This document shows, piece by piece, positions 33,540 through 42,854 of a stretch of 64,000 bases of DNA (its first letter is position 1; the number at the start of each line of letters is the position of its first letter). The translations under genes and the position numbers were made by a program. Under the pieces are notes generated by a model. That model saw nothing but the letters and a program-made list of their open reading frames with translations. It made no database searches and had not been told where the DNA came from. Source of the DNA: an uncultured Steroidobacter sp. (GTDB taxonomy: Bacteria; Pseudomonadota; Gammaproteobacteria; Steroidobacterales; Steroidobacteraceae); the NCBI GenBank assembly GCA_937864115.1, contig CALMII010000015.1, forward strand, positions 1 to 64,000, read 5' to 3'.

Positions 33540-34580
33540 TCAGGACTTCAGAAACGCCATCTTCAACTGCTGCCTGAGCTTCGCGCGCAGCGACGGACTC
33601 ATCGTCCCCAGCGTCGATTGCAGATTCACCGGAATGTGCGCAACGGGATCTGCGCCGCCACCCCTGAATACATACGTGTCGAACATGGCCTTCCAGTACG
33701 CGCGTTCGCCTGGCGGCAGATCCTTCAGTGCCAGCAGTGCCGTGAGGAAGCAGTCATTCGCGCGCTCGAGCCCCGTCGCCGTATCGCCCCACCAGTAATT
33801 CACCAGCACGTTGTACGGATCGAGCGACGCGACGTGATGCCACCAGTACTTCGGGATGAACAAGGCGTCGCCCGGTTCGAGGTGCGCGACGCTGGCGTGG
33901 CTCAGGGCCTCGCGAAATTTCGGAAAGCGTTCGAGGTCCGGCGCTTCCGGATTCACCAGCGACAGCGGCGGCGGATTGTCGAACGGGCCCACATACAGAT
34001 TCGCCACCTGCTCCGGCGGAAAAAGCAGGAAGCGCCGTCGACCGGCAAGAACGCATGCGACATTGTGATCCCGATCGTTGTGAGTCTGCGTGCGCAGCGG
34101 CCCGCCCACCCAGAGCCGCGGCATTGCCTGGGCAGGCAGCAGCGCCGAGGGATTCTGACGGACGAATTCGGGCAGATGGCTCGGGATCGGCAACATCTGG
34201 ATCGCGAGGAACGGCGCATTCGGCTGACCGATGAGTTTCTCGATGCGATCGAGAGTCTCGCGAATGCCGCCCTGCCGCTTCGAGAAATTGAACTCGCGCA
34301 TGTCGGGAGCATAGAAGTACCAGCCGTGGGTGCTGGCGGGTGCTTCCATCACCGGTGCAGGAGCGCCGATATCCATGGCTTTGAGATAGGCATTCATCCG
34401 CGCGGGCGATTCGCGCCCGGCAGCCAGCGCCGGCCAGTGATCGATCGTGCCTTTCAGCACTACCGGCATTTCGCCGGCGACTATCGCAGCGAAATCCCGT
34501 GCTGCAACCGATTCGCGAACGGCGACGCGCGGCAGGCCATCCAGGTCGGGCATGCGCCCGTCTATCGCGGCCTCGTGCAT
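33540..34580 (-). CDS. cupin-like (JmjC-related) 2-oxoglutarate/Fe(II) oxygenase-like protein
   Basis: 346 residues. The iron-binding site is visible as His167-x-Asp169 (RTQTHNDRDHN) and a distal His at 248 or 249 (IPKYWWHHVASLDPYN), with GPLRTQTHND and LEPGDALFIPKYWWH matching the cupin-8/JmjC pattern. Family members hydroxylate proteins or small molecules with 2-oxoglutarate and O2. It is the last gene of a minus-strand set with two halogenase-like genes and a TonB receptor, overlapping the preceding gene by 19 bases. Such proteins are common next to halogenase-like genes in sugar-uptake loci of gammaproteobacteria; their substrate is not established. Confidence 0.85.
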   Translation of the reverse strand: MHEAAIDGRMPDLDGLPRVAVRESVAARDFAAIVAGEMPVVLKGTIDHWPALAAGRESPARMNAYLKAMDIGAPAPVMEAPASTHGWYFYAPDMREFNFSKRQGGIRETLDRIEKLIGQPNAPFLAIQMLPIPSHLPEFVRQNPSALLPAQAMPRLWVGGPLRTQTHNDRDHNVACVLAGRRRFLLFPPEQVANLYVGPFDNPPPLSLVNPEAPDLERFPKFREALSHASVAHLEPGDALFIPKYWWHHVASLDPYNVLVNYWWGDTATGLERANDCFLTALLALKDLPPGERAYWKAMFDTYVFRGGGADPVAHIPVNLQSTLGTMSPSLRAKLRQQLKMAFLKS

Positions 34581-36061
34581 ACGTTCTCAAGATAGAAGTC
34601 GTGAGTCGTCTGCTCCTGCACCTTGTCCTTGATGAAGGCGAGGATGCGGCGGAACTCGTGCTTCATCGTTTCGGGCGACGTGCGCTCGATGGCCGGGTCG
34701 TAGCTCTCCGGCACGATGCCCTGGCCGATCAGCAACGCCTGCCAGCTCTCCAGGGCGAAGGATTCGTTCTCGTACAGCGGCACTTCGCCGCGCGCACGGA
34801 AGGTGTCGATCTTGTGCGTCAACTCGGCGGAACGACCGGCACTGCGCGCCCGGGTCCAGAACGACGATCGCGGATAGCGATTGGTCACGTAGAAGGCCGA
34901 CTGGAAGTCGCGAAGCCTCTCGAAGGCCTGCCGTGCGATGCGGTTGTACTCCGCGCGCTCCGCGGCGTACTCGCCGCCCGCCGGGAACAGGGAAAGCAGG
35001 TGCGCGAGGCCGAGCTGCAAAGCCTGCACATCGACGCCGTGGATCGCATCGAAGGTGCAGGCGGCCGCACCGAGCGCGACACAATTACCTACCCATGCGG
35101 TCTGCAGCCTTCCCGGATCGGATGTCGTCACGCTCGCATCGTGCAACGGCAGGCCGGCGATGCCGGAGGCGATCTGCAGCGCTTCCTCGTCGCTGCGCTC
35201 GCTGCTCGAATACACCTGAACGACATGCGTGCGCGTGCGGTCCGGGATCAGCGACAGCCAGCCCCCGCTCCATGCGCGCACTTCGGCGTAGGGCGGAATG
35301 GAGGAGAACGGCGCCGCGGAAGCCGCGAGCTGGCGATCCGCTGCGAAGTATCCGCGCCAGGTTTCGCGCTTCACGCCGAGGGCGGACATCAGCGGCGCGT
35401 CGCTCCCCGCGGCATCGATGAAGAGCTGTCCCTCGATGCGATTGCCGCTGTCTCCCTCGACGGCAGCGATCGAGCGTCCGTCCGCATCGAACACGACGCG
35501 CACCGCGCTGGATTCGATCGCCGTGACGCCGCGCCGTATCGCGAGATTCTTCAGCCAGCGCGCATAGCCGCGCGCGGGAAGATGGTAGGCATAGTCGGTG
35601 CGGCCGTAGGTTTCGGTGGCGGCATCGGGAATCAGCATCCGGCCGTGCTTCGCCGCCGCGGCCGTCAGCGAGAAATCCTCGAACGCCGCCTGCAGGCCGG
35701 AGTGGCGGGCCATGAGCCAGAAGGGCAGGAAGGCCTTCTGATCGATCGGCGCGCCGTACGTCCCGTAGGCGTGAAAGAACGAGGGCGTCGCTTTCGATGC
35801 ATCGACGAAGTTCTGGCCGAGCGAGAAGACGCCGCCGGTCGCAGCGAGCAGTGCGGCTTCGTCGATCCGCAGCCGGTGATGCAGCGCTTCGAGGGCCGGC
35901 TGCGACGCGCAGACGTCGTGCTCGCACAACTGCGACGGCAATTCGACGGCAGTCACTTTCACGCCGTTCGATCCGAGCGCGGATCGAATGACACTGGCCG
36001 CGAGCCACAGGGACACATCGCGGCCGACGATCACTACCTGATCGATCTTCGCGGCGGTCAT
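34562..36061 (-). CDS. degenerate tryptophan-halogenase-like protein
   Basis: 499 residues from ATG 36061, overlapping the canonical halogenase gene by 4 bases. It aligns with flavin-dependent halogenases over its length, but key sites are changed. The FAD motif GGGTAGW is replaced by VGRDVSLW (residues 12-19). The catalytic lysine of FKLGIEF is Ser80 in FSLGQNF. GGWIWRIP has become GGWLSLIP. EPLEST before the last helices is DAIHGV. It therefore cannot be a normal halogenase. It may be a structural partner of its canonical neighbour or have a new function. The frame is intact and long, so it is maintained and not a pseudogene. Confidence 0.82.
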   Translation of the reverse strand: MTAAKIDQVVIVGRDVSLWLAASVIRSALGSNGVKVTAVELPSQLCEHDVCASQPALEALHHRLRIDEAALLAATGGVFSLGQNFVDASKATPSFFHAYGTYGAPIDQKAFLPFWLMARHSGLQAAFEDFSLTAAAAKHGRMLIPDAATETYGRTDYAYHLPARGYARWLKNLAIRRGVTAIESSAVRVVFDADGRSIAAVEGDSGNRIEGQLFIDAAGSDAPLMSALGVKRETWRGYFAADRQLAASAAPFSSIPPYAEVRAWSGGWLSLIPDRTRTHVVQVYSSSERSDEEALQIASGIAGLPLHDASVTTSDPGRLQTAWVGNCVALGAAACTFDAIHGVDVQALQLGLAHLLSLFPAGGEYAAERAEYNRIARQAFERLRDFQSAFYVTNRYPRSSFWTRARSAGRSAELTHKIDTFRARGEVPLYENESFALESWQALLIGQGIVPESYDPAIERTSPETMKHEFRRILAFIKDKVQEQTTHDFYLENVCTRPR

Positions 36062-37608
36062 GGGGCGGCGGCGCTCTTCAGCAGGGTTTCCGGGACAGCT
36101 TCGCCGCAATACTGCGCAACGAAGTCGCTGTGCGTCGGCATCGCGTCGGCGTTCGAGGCAATCCGCGCATGCAGTTCGCGCAGCCGTGCGTCGAGCTCTT
36201 CGAGCGGGAGCGCGTTGGCGAGTACGTCGTGATGGCTGGGCATCAGGCCCTGCCCGAACAGCACGGACAGCCAGCTGTCGCGCGAGAACAGGCCGTCCTT
36301 GTAGAACGGCACATGGCCGCGCGATTCGAACAGGCTGATCTTGTGCGCCAGCGAGTCCGGGATCGGCATCGTCCGCACGTGATCCCACAGGGGAACACCG
36401 TGATGTTCATTCGCACGATAGTGCAGGATCAGGAAGTCGCGCACGCGTTCGTACTGGATGTCGCTCAGCCGGTTGAACTCGGCGGTGAGGCGCGGATCGA
36501 TGCGGCCCGCCGATTCCGGCGTCGGCATCAGCCGCAGCAGATCGATCACCGCGGCCTGGATCAGGAAGATGCTGGTCGACTCCAGCGGCTCCAGGAAGCC
36601 GCTCGCGAGCCCGATGGCAATGCAGTTGTTCTTCCAGCACTGCACCCGGCGGCCGGCGCTGAATCGCAGCAGCCGCGGCTCGGCGCGGGCAGGGCCATCG
36701 AGCGCACCCAGCAGCGTCTCGCGCGCCTGCTCCTCGCCCAGGAACCGGCTCGAGAACACATAGCCGTTGCCGGTTCGATGCTGCAGCGGGATGCGCCAGA
36801 TCCAGCCGCCGGTCTGTGACGTCGAGCGCGTGTAGGGCGTGAACTCGCCGGCACGCTCGCAAGGCACAGCCAGCGCGCGATCACAGGGAAGCCACTGATT
36901 CCAGTCTTCCCACGGCACTTCGAGCGTCGTGCCGAGCAGCAACGAACGAAAGCCCGTGCAATCGACGAAAAGATCGCCTGCAACCTTCTCGCCGGATTTG
37001 AGGGTGAGCGTCTCGATGTCGCCGGACTGCGCGTGCAGCCCGATGTGCGCGACCTGTCCCTCGAAGCGACGCACGCCGCGCTGGGTCGCCCAGGTGCGCA
37101 GGAAGTTGGCATAGAGACCCGCGTCGAAGTGATACGCGTAGGCGTAGGTCGAGCGGATCGACTTGGTATCGAGATTGGGAAATTCGAAGGCGTTGCGCCG
37201 GCACGCCGCGATGGCGTACGAGTACTCCTGGAACGGCGCCACGTCGTGTCCGGCCTGTTTCGCGCGCACCCAGTGATGCTGGAAATCGACGCCGCCCCAG
37301 GGCTCGCCGAATACGCCGAACGGATGAATGTAGCGGTCGCCGCTGCGACCCCAGTTCCTGAACTCGATGCCGAGTTTGAACGTGGCCTGGGTGTCGCGCA
37401 TGAAGCGGGCTTCGTCGATGCCCAGCAGATCGTTGAACGTCTTGATGTGCGGCAGCGTGGCCTCGCCCACGCCCACCGTGCCGATCTCGTCGGACTCGAT
37501 GAGCGTGATGCCGTAACGGGCGGGATGCAGGACGCGTGCGAACGCGGCTGCGCACATCCAGCCAGCGGTGCCGCCACCGAGAATGATGATCCGCAAGGGT
37601 GAAGTCAT
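36058..37608 (-). CDS. flavin-dependent tryptophan-halogenase-family protein
   Basis: 516 residues with every hallmark: FAD motif GGGTAGW (residues 11-17), catalytic Lys78 in FKLGIEF, GWIWRIP (268-274; the W-x-W-x-I-P signature that separates halogenases from monooxygenases), and ASGFLEPLESTSIFL with the substrate-site glutamate. It uses FADH2, O2 and halide to make a lysine-bound hypohalous species. In Xanthomonas and marine gammaproteobacteria such genes recur next to TonB receptors with unknown substrate. It lies downstream of the receptor at 37910-41269 on the same strand, separated by a 189-bp inverted-repeat element. Confidence 0.9.
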   Translation of the reverse strand: MTSPLRIIILGGGTAGWMCAAAFARVLHPARYGITLIESDEIGTVGVGEATLPHIKTFNDLLGIDEARFMRDTQATFKLGIEFRNWGRSGDRYIHPFGVFGEPWGGVDFQHHWVRAKQAGHDVAPFQEYSYAIAACRRNAFEFPNLDTKSIRSTYAYAYHFDAGLYANFLRTWATQRGVRRFEGQVAHIGLHAQSGDIETLTLKSGEKVAGDLFVDCTGFRSLLLGTTLEVPWEDWNQWLPCDRALAVPCERAGEFTPYTRSTSQTGGWIWRIPLQHRTGNGYVFSSRFLGEEQARETLLGALDGPARAEPRLLRFSAGRRVQCWKNNCIAIGLASGFLEPLESTSIFLIQAAVIDLLRLMPTPESAGRIDPRLTAEFNRLSDIQYERVRDFLILHYRANEHHGVPLWDHVRTMPIPDSLAHKISLFESRGHVPFYKDGLFSRDSWLSVLFGQGLMPSHHDVLANALPLEELDARLRELHARIASNADAMPTHSDFVAQYCGEAVPETLLKSAAAP

Positions 37609-37647
37609 CTTTGGCGTCAGCTTCTCAGCGTCGATGGAGAAAGTGTC

Positions 37648-37836
37648 GGAGTTTCACACGGAGATCACGGAGATCGGGAGAAGAGAAAATTTCCACGGGG
37701 GAAGAAAGGGGAACACGGGGAACACGGGGTCTCGGAACAGAAATTTTCTTGTCCCCGTGTCCCCCGTGTTCCCCTTCTTCCCCCGTGGAAACCTCTTCTC
37801 TTCTCCGTGAACTCCGTGATCTCCGTGTGAAACTCC
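37648..37836. repeat. 189-bp inverted-repeat element with perfect 25-bp arms
   Basis: The terminal arms begin GGAGTTTCACACGGAGATCA (37648-37672) and end CTCCGTGTGAAACTCC (37812-37836); the match is perfect over 25 bp. The interior is also imperfectly palindromic (GAGAAGAGAAAATTTCCACG against CGTGGAAACCTCTTCTC; CGTGTTCCCC against GGGGAACACG). The whole can form one long hairpin between the TonB receptor and the halogenase. It probably ends or dampens transcription. Confidence 0.88.
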
Positions 37837-37909
37837 TGATCTTCAGCCAACCGACGTGGCCGGAGGGTCGCTCCGGCCACGCATGCCATACCTCTACATC
37901 GGCAGGGCT

Positions 37910-40900
37910 TCAGTACTTGAAGCGCACGCCAAGCTGGTAGCGACGATCGCTCCTGATCCACGCCGAATCGATCAGCACCGGCTTGCCTCCCGGCGTCGCC
38001 GCCGAGTCGCCGAAGACCTGCTGCTGGTTGACGGTGGTCGTGTTCAGGATGTTCGACGCATCCAGCGACACTTCGATGTTGTTGCTGACCTGGTAGCGGA
38101 TCGAGCCATCGAGGTAGCCGCTCGCCTTCTGCCACATTGGCAGGCCGATACAGCAGTCGAGGTTGTTGGTCAGGAACTCCGAGCGCCAGCTGTAGGCGAG
38201 ACGCGCACCGATCGGACCGTACTCGTACAGCGCCACGACGTTGTAGGCGTCATCCGAAATGCCGGCGAGTCGATGCGAGTCGAGCACGGCGCCGTTGACC
38301 TGCAGGCCGCCGCCGAACGCGATCGTGCCGCCGGCTGCGTAGCCTGGCTGCACGGCCAGGTTGGAGTTGTTGATGCCCGACTGATCCACGTGCGTGTAGT
38401 TCAGCTGGGTACCGAGACCGCTCCAGGCGCCGGGCAGGAAGTCGAAGAACGTCTGGAAGCCCACTTCGATGCCCTTCAGCGTGCCGCCGCCTTCGCCGTT
38501 GCGCGGACCGCGCACCGTCACGACCTGCGTCGTGCCGTTGTTCTCGAACTCGCGGTCGAACTCGCCGAACGCGATGGCGCCGTTCATTTTCTTGTAGAAC
38601 AGGCCGACCGTGAACGAGCTGCTCTTGCCGAAGTAGTTCTCGTAGGACAGATCGAAGTTGTCGGCGGTGATGGGCTTCAATGCGCCGTAGCCGGAGTCCG
38701 CGTTGAACACGAAGTTGTAGCCCGTGACCTGGCCGGCCGAGTTGCGGATCACGTACGGCGAATCCGCCGAGTCATTCAGGATCGGATCCTGGATGCCGAC
38801 GAAATTGCGCAGCAGGCCGAAGTCCGGACGCGACATCGAACGCGAATAGCCGAAGCGCACGAACTGGCTTTCGGTGAGGCCGAAGCGGACGTTGAAGCTG
38901 GGCAGCCAGTTCTCGTACGTCGTGCCCAGGTCGTTGTCTGCGCCGCCGCTGTTGCTGAACGCCAGCAGTTCGGGCGTGAGCCAGCAGGAGATGTTGGTCA
39001 CGTTGTCGGTCAGCGGCGTGTTGCAGGGCGTGGCGGCGGTGTTCGTGTACCAGGTCGACGTCGGGAAGGCGACGCCGCCGCTGCTGGTCACTTCCGTTTC
39101 CACGTAACGCACGCCGACGTTGCCGCGCACCTTCATGCCGAACAGCGTGGAGTCCTCTCCGCCGAACTTCAGCATCAGGTAGGCGGCCTTGCTGGTTTCG
39201 TTCACGTCTACCAGTTCAGGCGACGTGAAGCAGCCTTCGACGTTGGTTGCACGCTCGCAAAGCGGATTCCAGGCCATCGGCGATCCCGTGGTGGCGCCGC
39301 TCAGTGCCTGGATGTGCGCATCGCGATTCGCGAGCGTCGGCCGGTTGAGATACACCAGCGGGCCGCTGTCGTAGACGTTGCCGTTGTAGAAGTCGCCGAG
39401 CGTCACCGATTCCCAGATGCCGCTGCCGTAGCCGAGGAACTGGCGTGACGAGTCGCCGCAGACGCCATAGTTTGCCGGTGCGGTGTTGTCGACGCTGAAG
39501 CCCGGGCCATTGCAGTTCCAGGGCGCGGCGACGGGCGACCAGTTGAAGCTCGAGTAGCGGACCTTCTGCTCGCGATCCGCATGACGCACGCCGACCTTCA
39601 GCGAGTCCAGCCAGCCGGTGTCGGAGATGTCGTACTCGAAGTCCGCACGGAATGCGTTCTCCTCGGCATCGTTGTCCTCCCAGTGATCCTGGATGAACGG
39701 GATGTAGTAGTTGTGCGGGTTGGCGAGGCCGCCCTCGGCGTAGTTCACGTTGGAGCCGGGCAGCAGCTTGATGGTCGGCGTGCCGTCGCCGTTGGTGCCG
39801 TACTGCACGTCAGCCATGGTGCGGCTCGCCACGAGGATGTCGTAGTTGTTGGTGTCGGCCTCGATGTGCTGCGCATCGAAGGTTGCCCGCATCCTGTCGT
39901 TGATGTCCCAGCGCAGGTTCAGGGAAATGTCCTGCGTGCCCTCGGTGTGACCGAAATTGCGCGCTTCGTTGGTGATGTCGAAGGCCTGGCGATTGTTGTC
40001 GCAGCCGTCGGCGCAGGAGTTCACGTAGGGCAGGCCGGGAACCACCGAGGCGCGGTTGCGGATTTCCGCGTCGGTGCCGAACCAGTCGCCGCTGCCCGAC
40101 GGACGGGTCATCACGCCGGACCGGAGCATGCCGTCGGGGCCGAACGTGAATGCGGGAGTTCCCTGCGCAGGGCCGATGTTGGCCGTCGTCTGCGGGGAGT
40201 ACGCGGGAGCGCCCCACATGTCGAAGAAGCCGACGTTCGAGCTGCGCTCCAGCCACGGATTGTCGTACTCCGAATTGATGTACTGCAGCGTTGCGAGCAC
40301 CGAGTTGTCCTTGCTCTCGAACTGCAATGCGGCCGACGCGCCGTGACGCTCGCGGTCGTAGAGCACCTGCGAGAAGTTCACCTGGCGCGGCATGTACTGC
40401 CAGTTCGTGCCGCCGTACGGCGTCGACGTACAAGCAACGGTGCCGTCCGGATTCATGATCGGATTGCCGTTCGCATCGGTGTTTCCGCCATTGCAGAAAG
40501 CGCCGATGCGCTGCATGACCACGCCCTCGGTCTGTGTGCGGACGTGCGAATACGCATAGTTGATCATCGCGCCGATGCGGCCGATGTCCGTGTCCCAGGT
40601 GTTGCTGTAGATGCCCGAGGCTTCGTACGTGGTGTCGTCGCTGCGATCGCCGTAGTTGGCGCGGCCGGTGAGCGAGATCACCTGGCCATCGGTGTCGAAG
40701 GGCAGGCGCGTGCGCAGGTTCACGACGCCGGAGATGCCGCCTTCGATCATTTCCGCAGTCTGGTTCTTGTAGGTGTCGACGCCGGCCATGAGTTCCGGCG
40801 AGATGTCGTTGAAGTTCAGGCCGCGATAACCGTCGGCGGAGAAGCTGTCGCGACCGTTGAATTCCGTGCGCACGAACGTGAGGCCACGCACCAGGACGCT

Positions 40901-41269
40901 GGCGGGTTCGGCCGAGAAGTGCGTGCTGTCGTCGCTCGATTGCAGTCGCGACACGGTGATGCCCGGTACACGCTGCAGCGCTTCGGCCACCGATTTGTCC
41001 GGGAAGGCGCCGATGTCCGTCGCGGTGATGGAGTCGACGAACGTGTCCGCATCCATCTTGATCTGCTGCGAGGTTTCCATCGACTGGCGCTGGCCGACGA
41101 CGACGATTTCCTCGACCTGCTCGGCTGCTGCGGTCTGCAGCAGGGCCGAGCCGACGATGCCGGCGGTGGCCAGCGTCATCAGCGGCGCACCGGCGCGCCG
41201 TATCGCATGGCGCAGGAGTGCGTTGCGACTCCCGTTCGATGCGGATGTCCCCATGGTTCTTGTGGGCAT
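37910..41269 (-). CDS. TonB-dependent receptor without STN domain
   Basis: 1119 residues: signal peptide (about 1-49, ending LLQTAAAEQ), TonB-box-like VEEIVVVGQ, a plug domain (DIGAFPDKSVAEALQRVPGI) and a 22-strand barrel ending in a terminal aromatic strand (RRYQLGVRFKY). This is the large Xanthomonas/Caulobacter class that imports glycans or siderophores. Its plug and much of the barrel are nearly the same as the STN-bearing receptor at 43998, so the two are paralogues. It is transcribed away from that cluster, followed by the halogenase and JmjC genes. Ligand unknown. Confidence 0.93.
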   Translation of the reverse strand: MPTRTMGTSASNGSRNALLRHAIRRAGAPLMTLATAGIVGSALLQTAAAEQVEEIVVVGQRQSMETSQQIKMDADTFVDSITATDIGAFPDKSVAEALQRVPGITVSRLQSSDDSTHFSAEPASVLVRGLTFVRTEFNGRDSFSADGYRGLNFNDISPELMAGVDTYKNQTAEMIEGGISGVVNLRTRLPFDTDGQVISLTGRANYGDRSDDTTYEASGIYSNTWDTDIGRIGAMINYAYSHVRTQTEGVVMQRIGAFCNGGNTDANGNPIMNPDGTVACTSTPYGGTNWQYMPRQVNFSQVLYDRERHGASAALQFESKDNSVLATLQYINSEYDNPWLERSSNVGFFDMWGAPAYSPQTTANIGPAQGTPAFTFGPDGMLRSGVMTRPSGSGDWFGTDAEIRNRASVVPGLPYVNSCADGCDNNRQAFDITNEARNFGHTEGTQDISLNLRWDINDRMRATFDAQHIEADTNNYDILVASRTMADVQYGTNGDGTPTIKLLPGSNVNYAEGGLANPHNYYIPFIQDHWEDNDAEENAFRADFEYDISDTGWLDSLKVGVRHADREQKVRYSSFNWSPVAAPWNCNGPGFSVDNTAPANYGVCGDSSRQFLGYGSGIWESVTLGDFYNGNVYDSGPLVYLNRPTLANRDAHIQALSGATTGSPMAWNPLCERATNVEGCFTSPELVDVNETSKAAYLMLKFGGEDSTLFGMKVRGNVGVRYVETEVTSSGGVAFPTSTWYTNTAATPCNTPLTDNVTNISCWLTPELLAFSNSGGADNDLGTTYENWLPSFNVRFGLTESQFVRFGYSRSMSRPDFGLLRNFVGIQDPILNDSADSPYVIRNSAGQVTGYNFVFNADSGYGALKPITADNFDLSYENYFGKSSSFTVGLFYKKMNGAIAFGEFDREFENNGTTQVVTVRGPRNGEGGGTLKGIEVGFQTFFDFLPGAWSGLGTQLNYTHVDQSGINNSNLAVQPGYAAGGTIAFGGGLQVNGAVLDSHRLAGISDDAYNVVALYEYGPIGARLAYSWRSEFLTNNLDCCIGLPMWQKASGYLDGSIRYQVSNNIEVSLDASNILNTTTVNQQQVFGDSAATPGGKPVLIDSAWIRSDRRYQLGVRFKY

Positions 41270-41476
41270 TTAGCGTTCCCCTTGTCTGAAGGTCATAGTG
41301 GTTCCGTGCGGGCGATTGACAACGCAACGCACGTCTTTCCGCTGACTATGACGAATGGGGTTCGGCGTTTCCTCAGTGCGGGACCGGCAACGGACAGGTG
41401 TGGGCGTCGCCCGGGTGCGGGCGACATCTTCCCCAGGACTAAAGACGAATGAGGCGGCGAAAAACCTCAGTTGCAC

Positions 41477-42199
41477 CTAGGCGTCGCGTGCAACCTCGAG
41501 AAAGCCGTTCGCCGTGAGCCGGCCCGCGGCGGGATCGGCGCTGCCTGCGCCGTCGCCGAGCAATGCGGAGTGTAGGACGTGGCTGCGATAGACGATGAGC
41601 CGATCGAAGACCAGTTCCGCACGGCCGATCATTTCGTAGTTGGTCATGACCGGGCTCGCGTATCCGGCGCCGTTGCCGCCCTGTGCCAGCTCGCGGCTGG
41701 CTGCAGCGACGTAGGCATCGCGCCGGGTCGCATCGACGGACTCGAAACCGGTGGCTTTGTGCCGGAAAAAGCCGGTGCCGCCGAAGGCGCCCTGACAGAG
41801 ATAGTGAACCATGGCGAGCCGGCCGGGATCGGGCGAGTCGTGATGCGGAATCTTCTGGATCGGCCGCGCAGCATCGCTGCCCGTCGTTGCCAGCGCGAAG
41901 AAGCCGAAATATTTCAGGTGCGCCGAGCAGGGCAGGCCGAACGCCGCTTCGAGCGGACCGCGCAGCGTCGCTATCACGGTCCGGTAGTACGCCTCGGGCA
42001 GTCGTGCATTGATGCCCGGATAGTTCGTGTGCTCGGGCACGTAGAACTTCGCGGCGCGCGCGGCCTCGATCATGGCGTGCGGATCGTCGAGCATGCGGTC
42101 GACGATCATCAGCGGTTGCTGCTCGGTGCCGATGCGCTGCAGGCGGACTTCGATGTTCCGGCCGATCGGCAGTACGTCGTGCGTGGCGACGGGATTCAT
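41477..42199 (-). CDS. DUF6445-like protein, possible 2OG/Fe(II) oxygenase fold
   Basis: 240 residues from the ATG at 42199 (an upstream start at 42241 is possible). It resembles the DUF6445 proteins found with halogenase-like genes. His119-x-Asp121 (KIPHHDSPDP) and His210 (YRSHVLHSALLG), with MVHYLCQGAFGGTGFFRHK between, follow the HxD...H plan of prolyl-hydroxylase-type oxygenases, so a 2-oxoglutarate oxygenase role is plausible. It lies 207 bp upstream of the TonB receptor on the same strand and diverges from the sigma factor gene. Confidence 0.75.
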   Translation of the reverse strand: MNPVATHDVLPIGRNIEVRLQRIGTEQQPLMIVDRMLDDPHAMIEAARAAKFYVPEHTNYPGINARLPEAYYRTVIATLRGPLEAAFGLPCSAHLKYFGFFALATTGSDAARPIQKIPHHDSPDPGRLAMVHYLCQGAFGGTGFFRHKATGFESVDATRRDAYVAAASRELAQGGNGAGYASPVMTNYEMIGRAELVFDRLIVYRSHVLHSALLGDGAGSADPAAGRLTANGFLEVARDA

Positions 42200-42362
42200 T
42201 GCGTTCTGTGAAGTCGGTGATCGTGCAGGGCGCGGCATCATCGCGCGCTGCGAAGAGTTGCGCCACAGTCGTGCACGTCGCTCTTGTGCGATCGTCGACG
42301 CAGCGTCATATTTCGTTCACAGGGGCTGCGCGTTGAATGAGCGCAGAGCGAATACACGAAGA

Positions 42363-42854
42363 ATGAGCGATCTGCCGACAACCCGAAAAGGCTGGGCCAG
42401 CGTCCTGCGCACCGTGCGTCGCGCGGTCGGCGGTGCGGACACGGCCGAAGATCTGCTGCATTCGGCATTCATCCGCCTGTCCGAATACAAAGAACGCAAC
42501 ATCGTCGACAACCCGTCCGCCTTCCTGGTCCGCACGGCCACCAATCTGGCGATCGACGAGCGCCGCAAGATCAAGGTCCGCAGGGAAAACCCGATCGATA
42601 TCGGGGAAATGCTGGATATTTCTGACGGACAGCCGCTCCACACTGAGGTTTTGGCGGCCCGAGAACGTCTGGAAAGAGGTATGGCGGCTCTGGAATCGCT
42701 AGGCCCCCGAACGCGTGAGATTTTCCTGCTGCATCGTGTGGATGGCTTGAAGTACCGGGAGATTGCGGCCCAACTCGACATAACCGTCAGCGCGGTCGAG
42801 AAGCACATCGCGAAGGCGTCCCTGTTCCTGGTGAACTGGGTCGAAGGCGAATGA
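42363..42854 (+). CDS. ECF sigma factor, FecI type
   Basis: 163 residues. Sigma region 2 is seen in DTAEDLLHSAFIRLSEYK and NPSAFLVRTATNLAIDERRK, region 4 in LGPRTREIFLLHRVDGLKYR and EIAAQLDITVSAVEKHIAKA. FecI-type sigmas direct transcription of TonB-receptor loci once a signal releases them from FecR. The start is ATG 42363; the longer upstream frame lacks sigma-like sequence. Coupled by a 4-base overlap to the FecR gene. Likely targets are the receptors on either side. Confidence 0.92.
   Translation: MSDLPTTRKGWASVLRTVRRAVGGADTAEDLLHSAFIRLSEYKERNIVDNPSAFLVRTATNLAIDERRKIKVRRENPIDIGEMLDISDGQPLHTEVLAARERLERGMAALESLGPRTREIFLLHRVDGLKYREIAAQLDITVSAVEKHIAKASLFLVNWVEGE

Noticed and set aside
34562..36061. 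Degenerate halogenase as a pseudogene
   Set aside because: The frame is full length, coupled to its neighbour and ends in ordered sequence; loss of motifs alone does not show decay.
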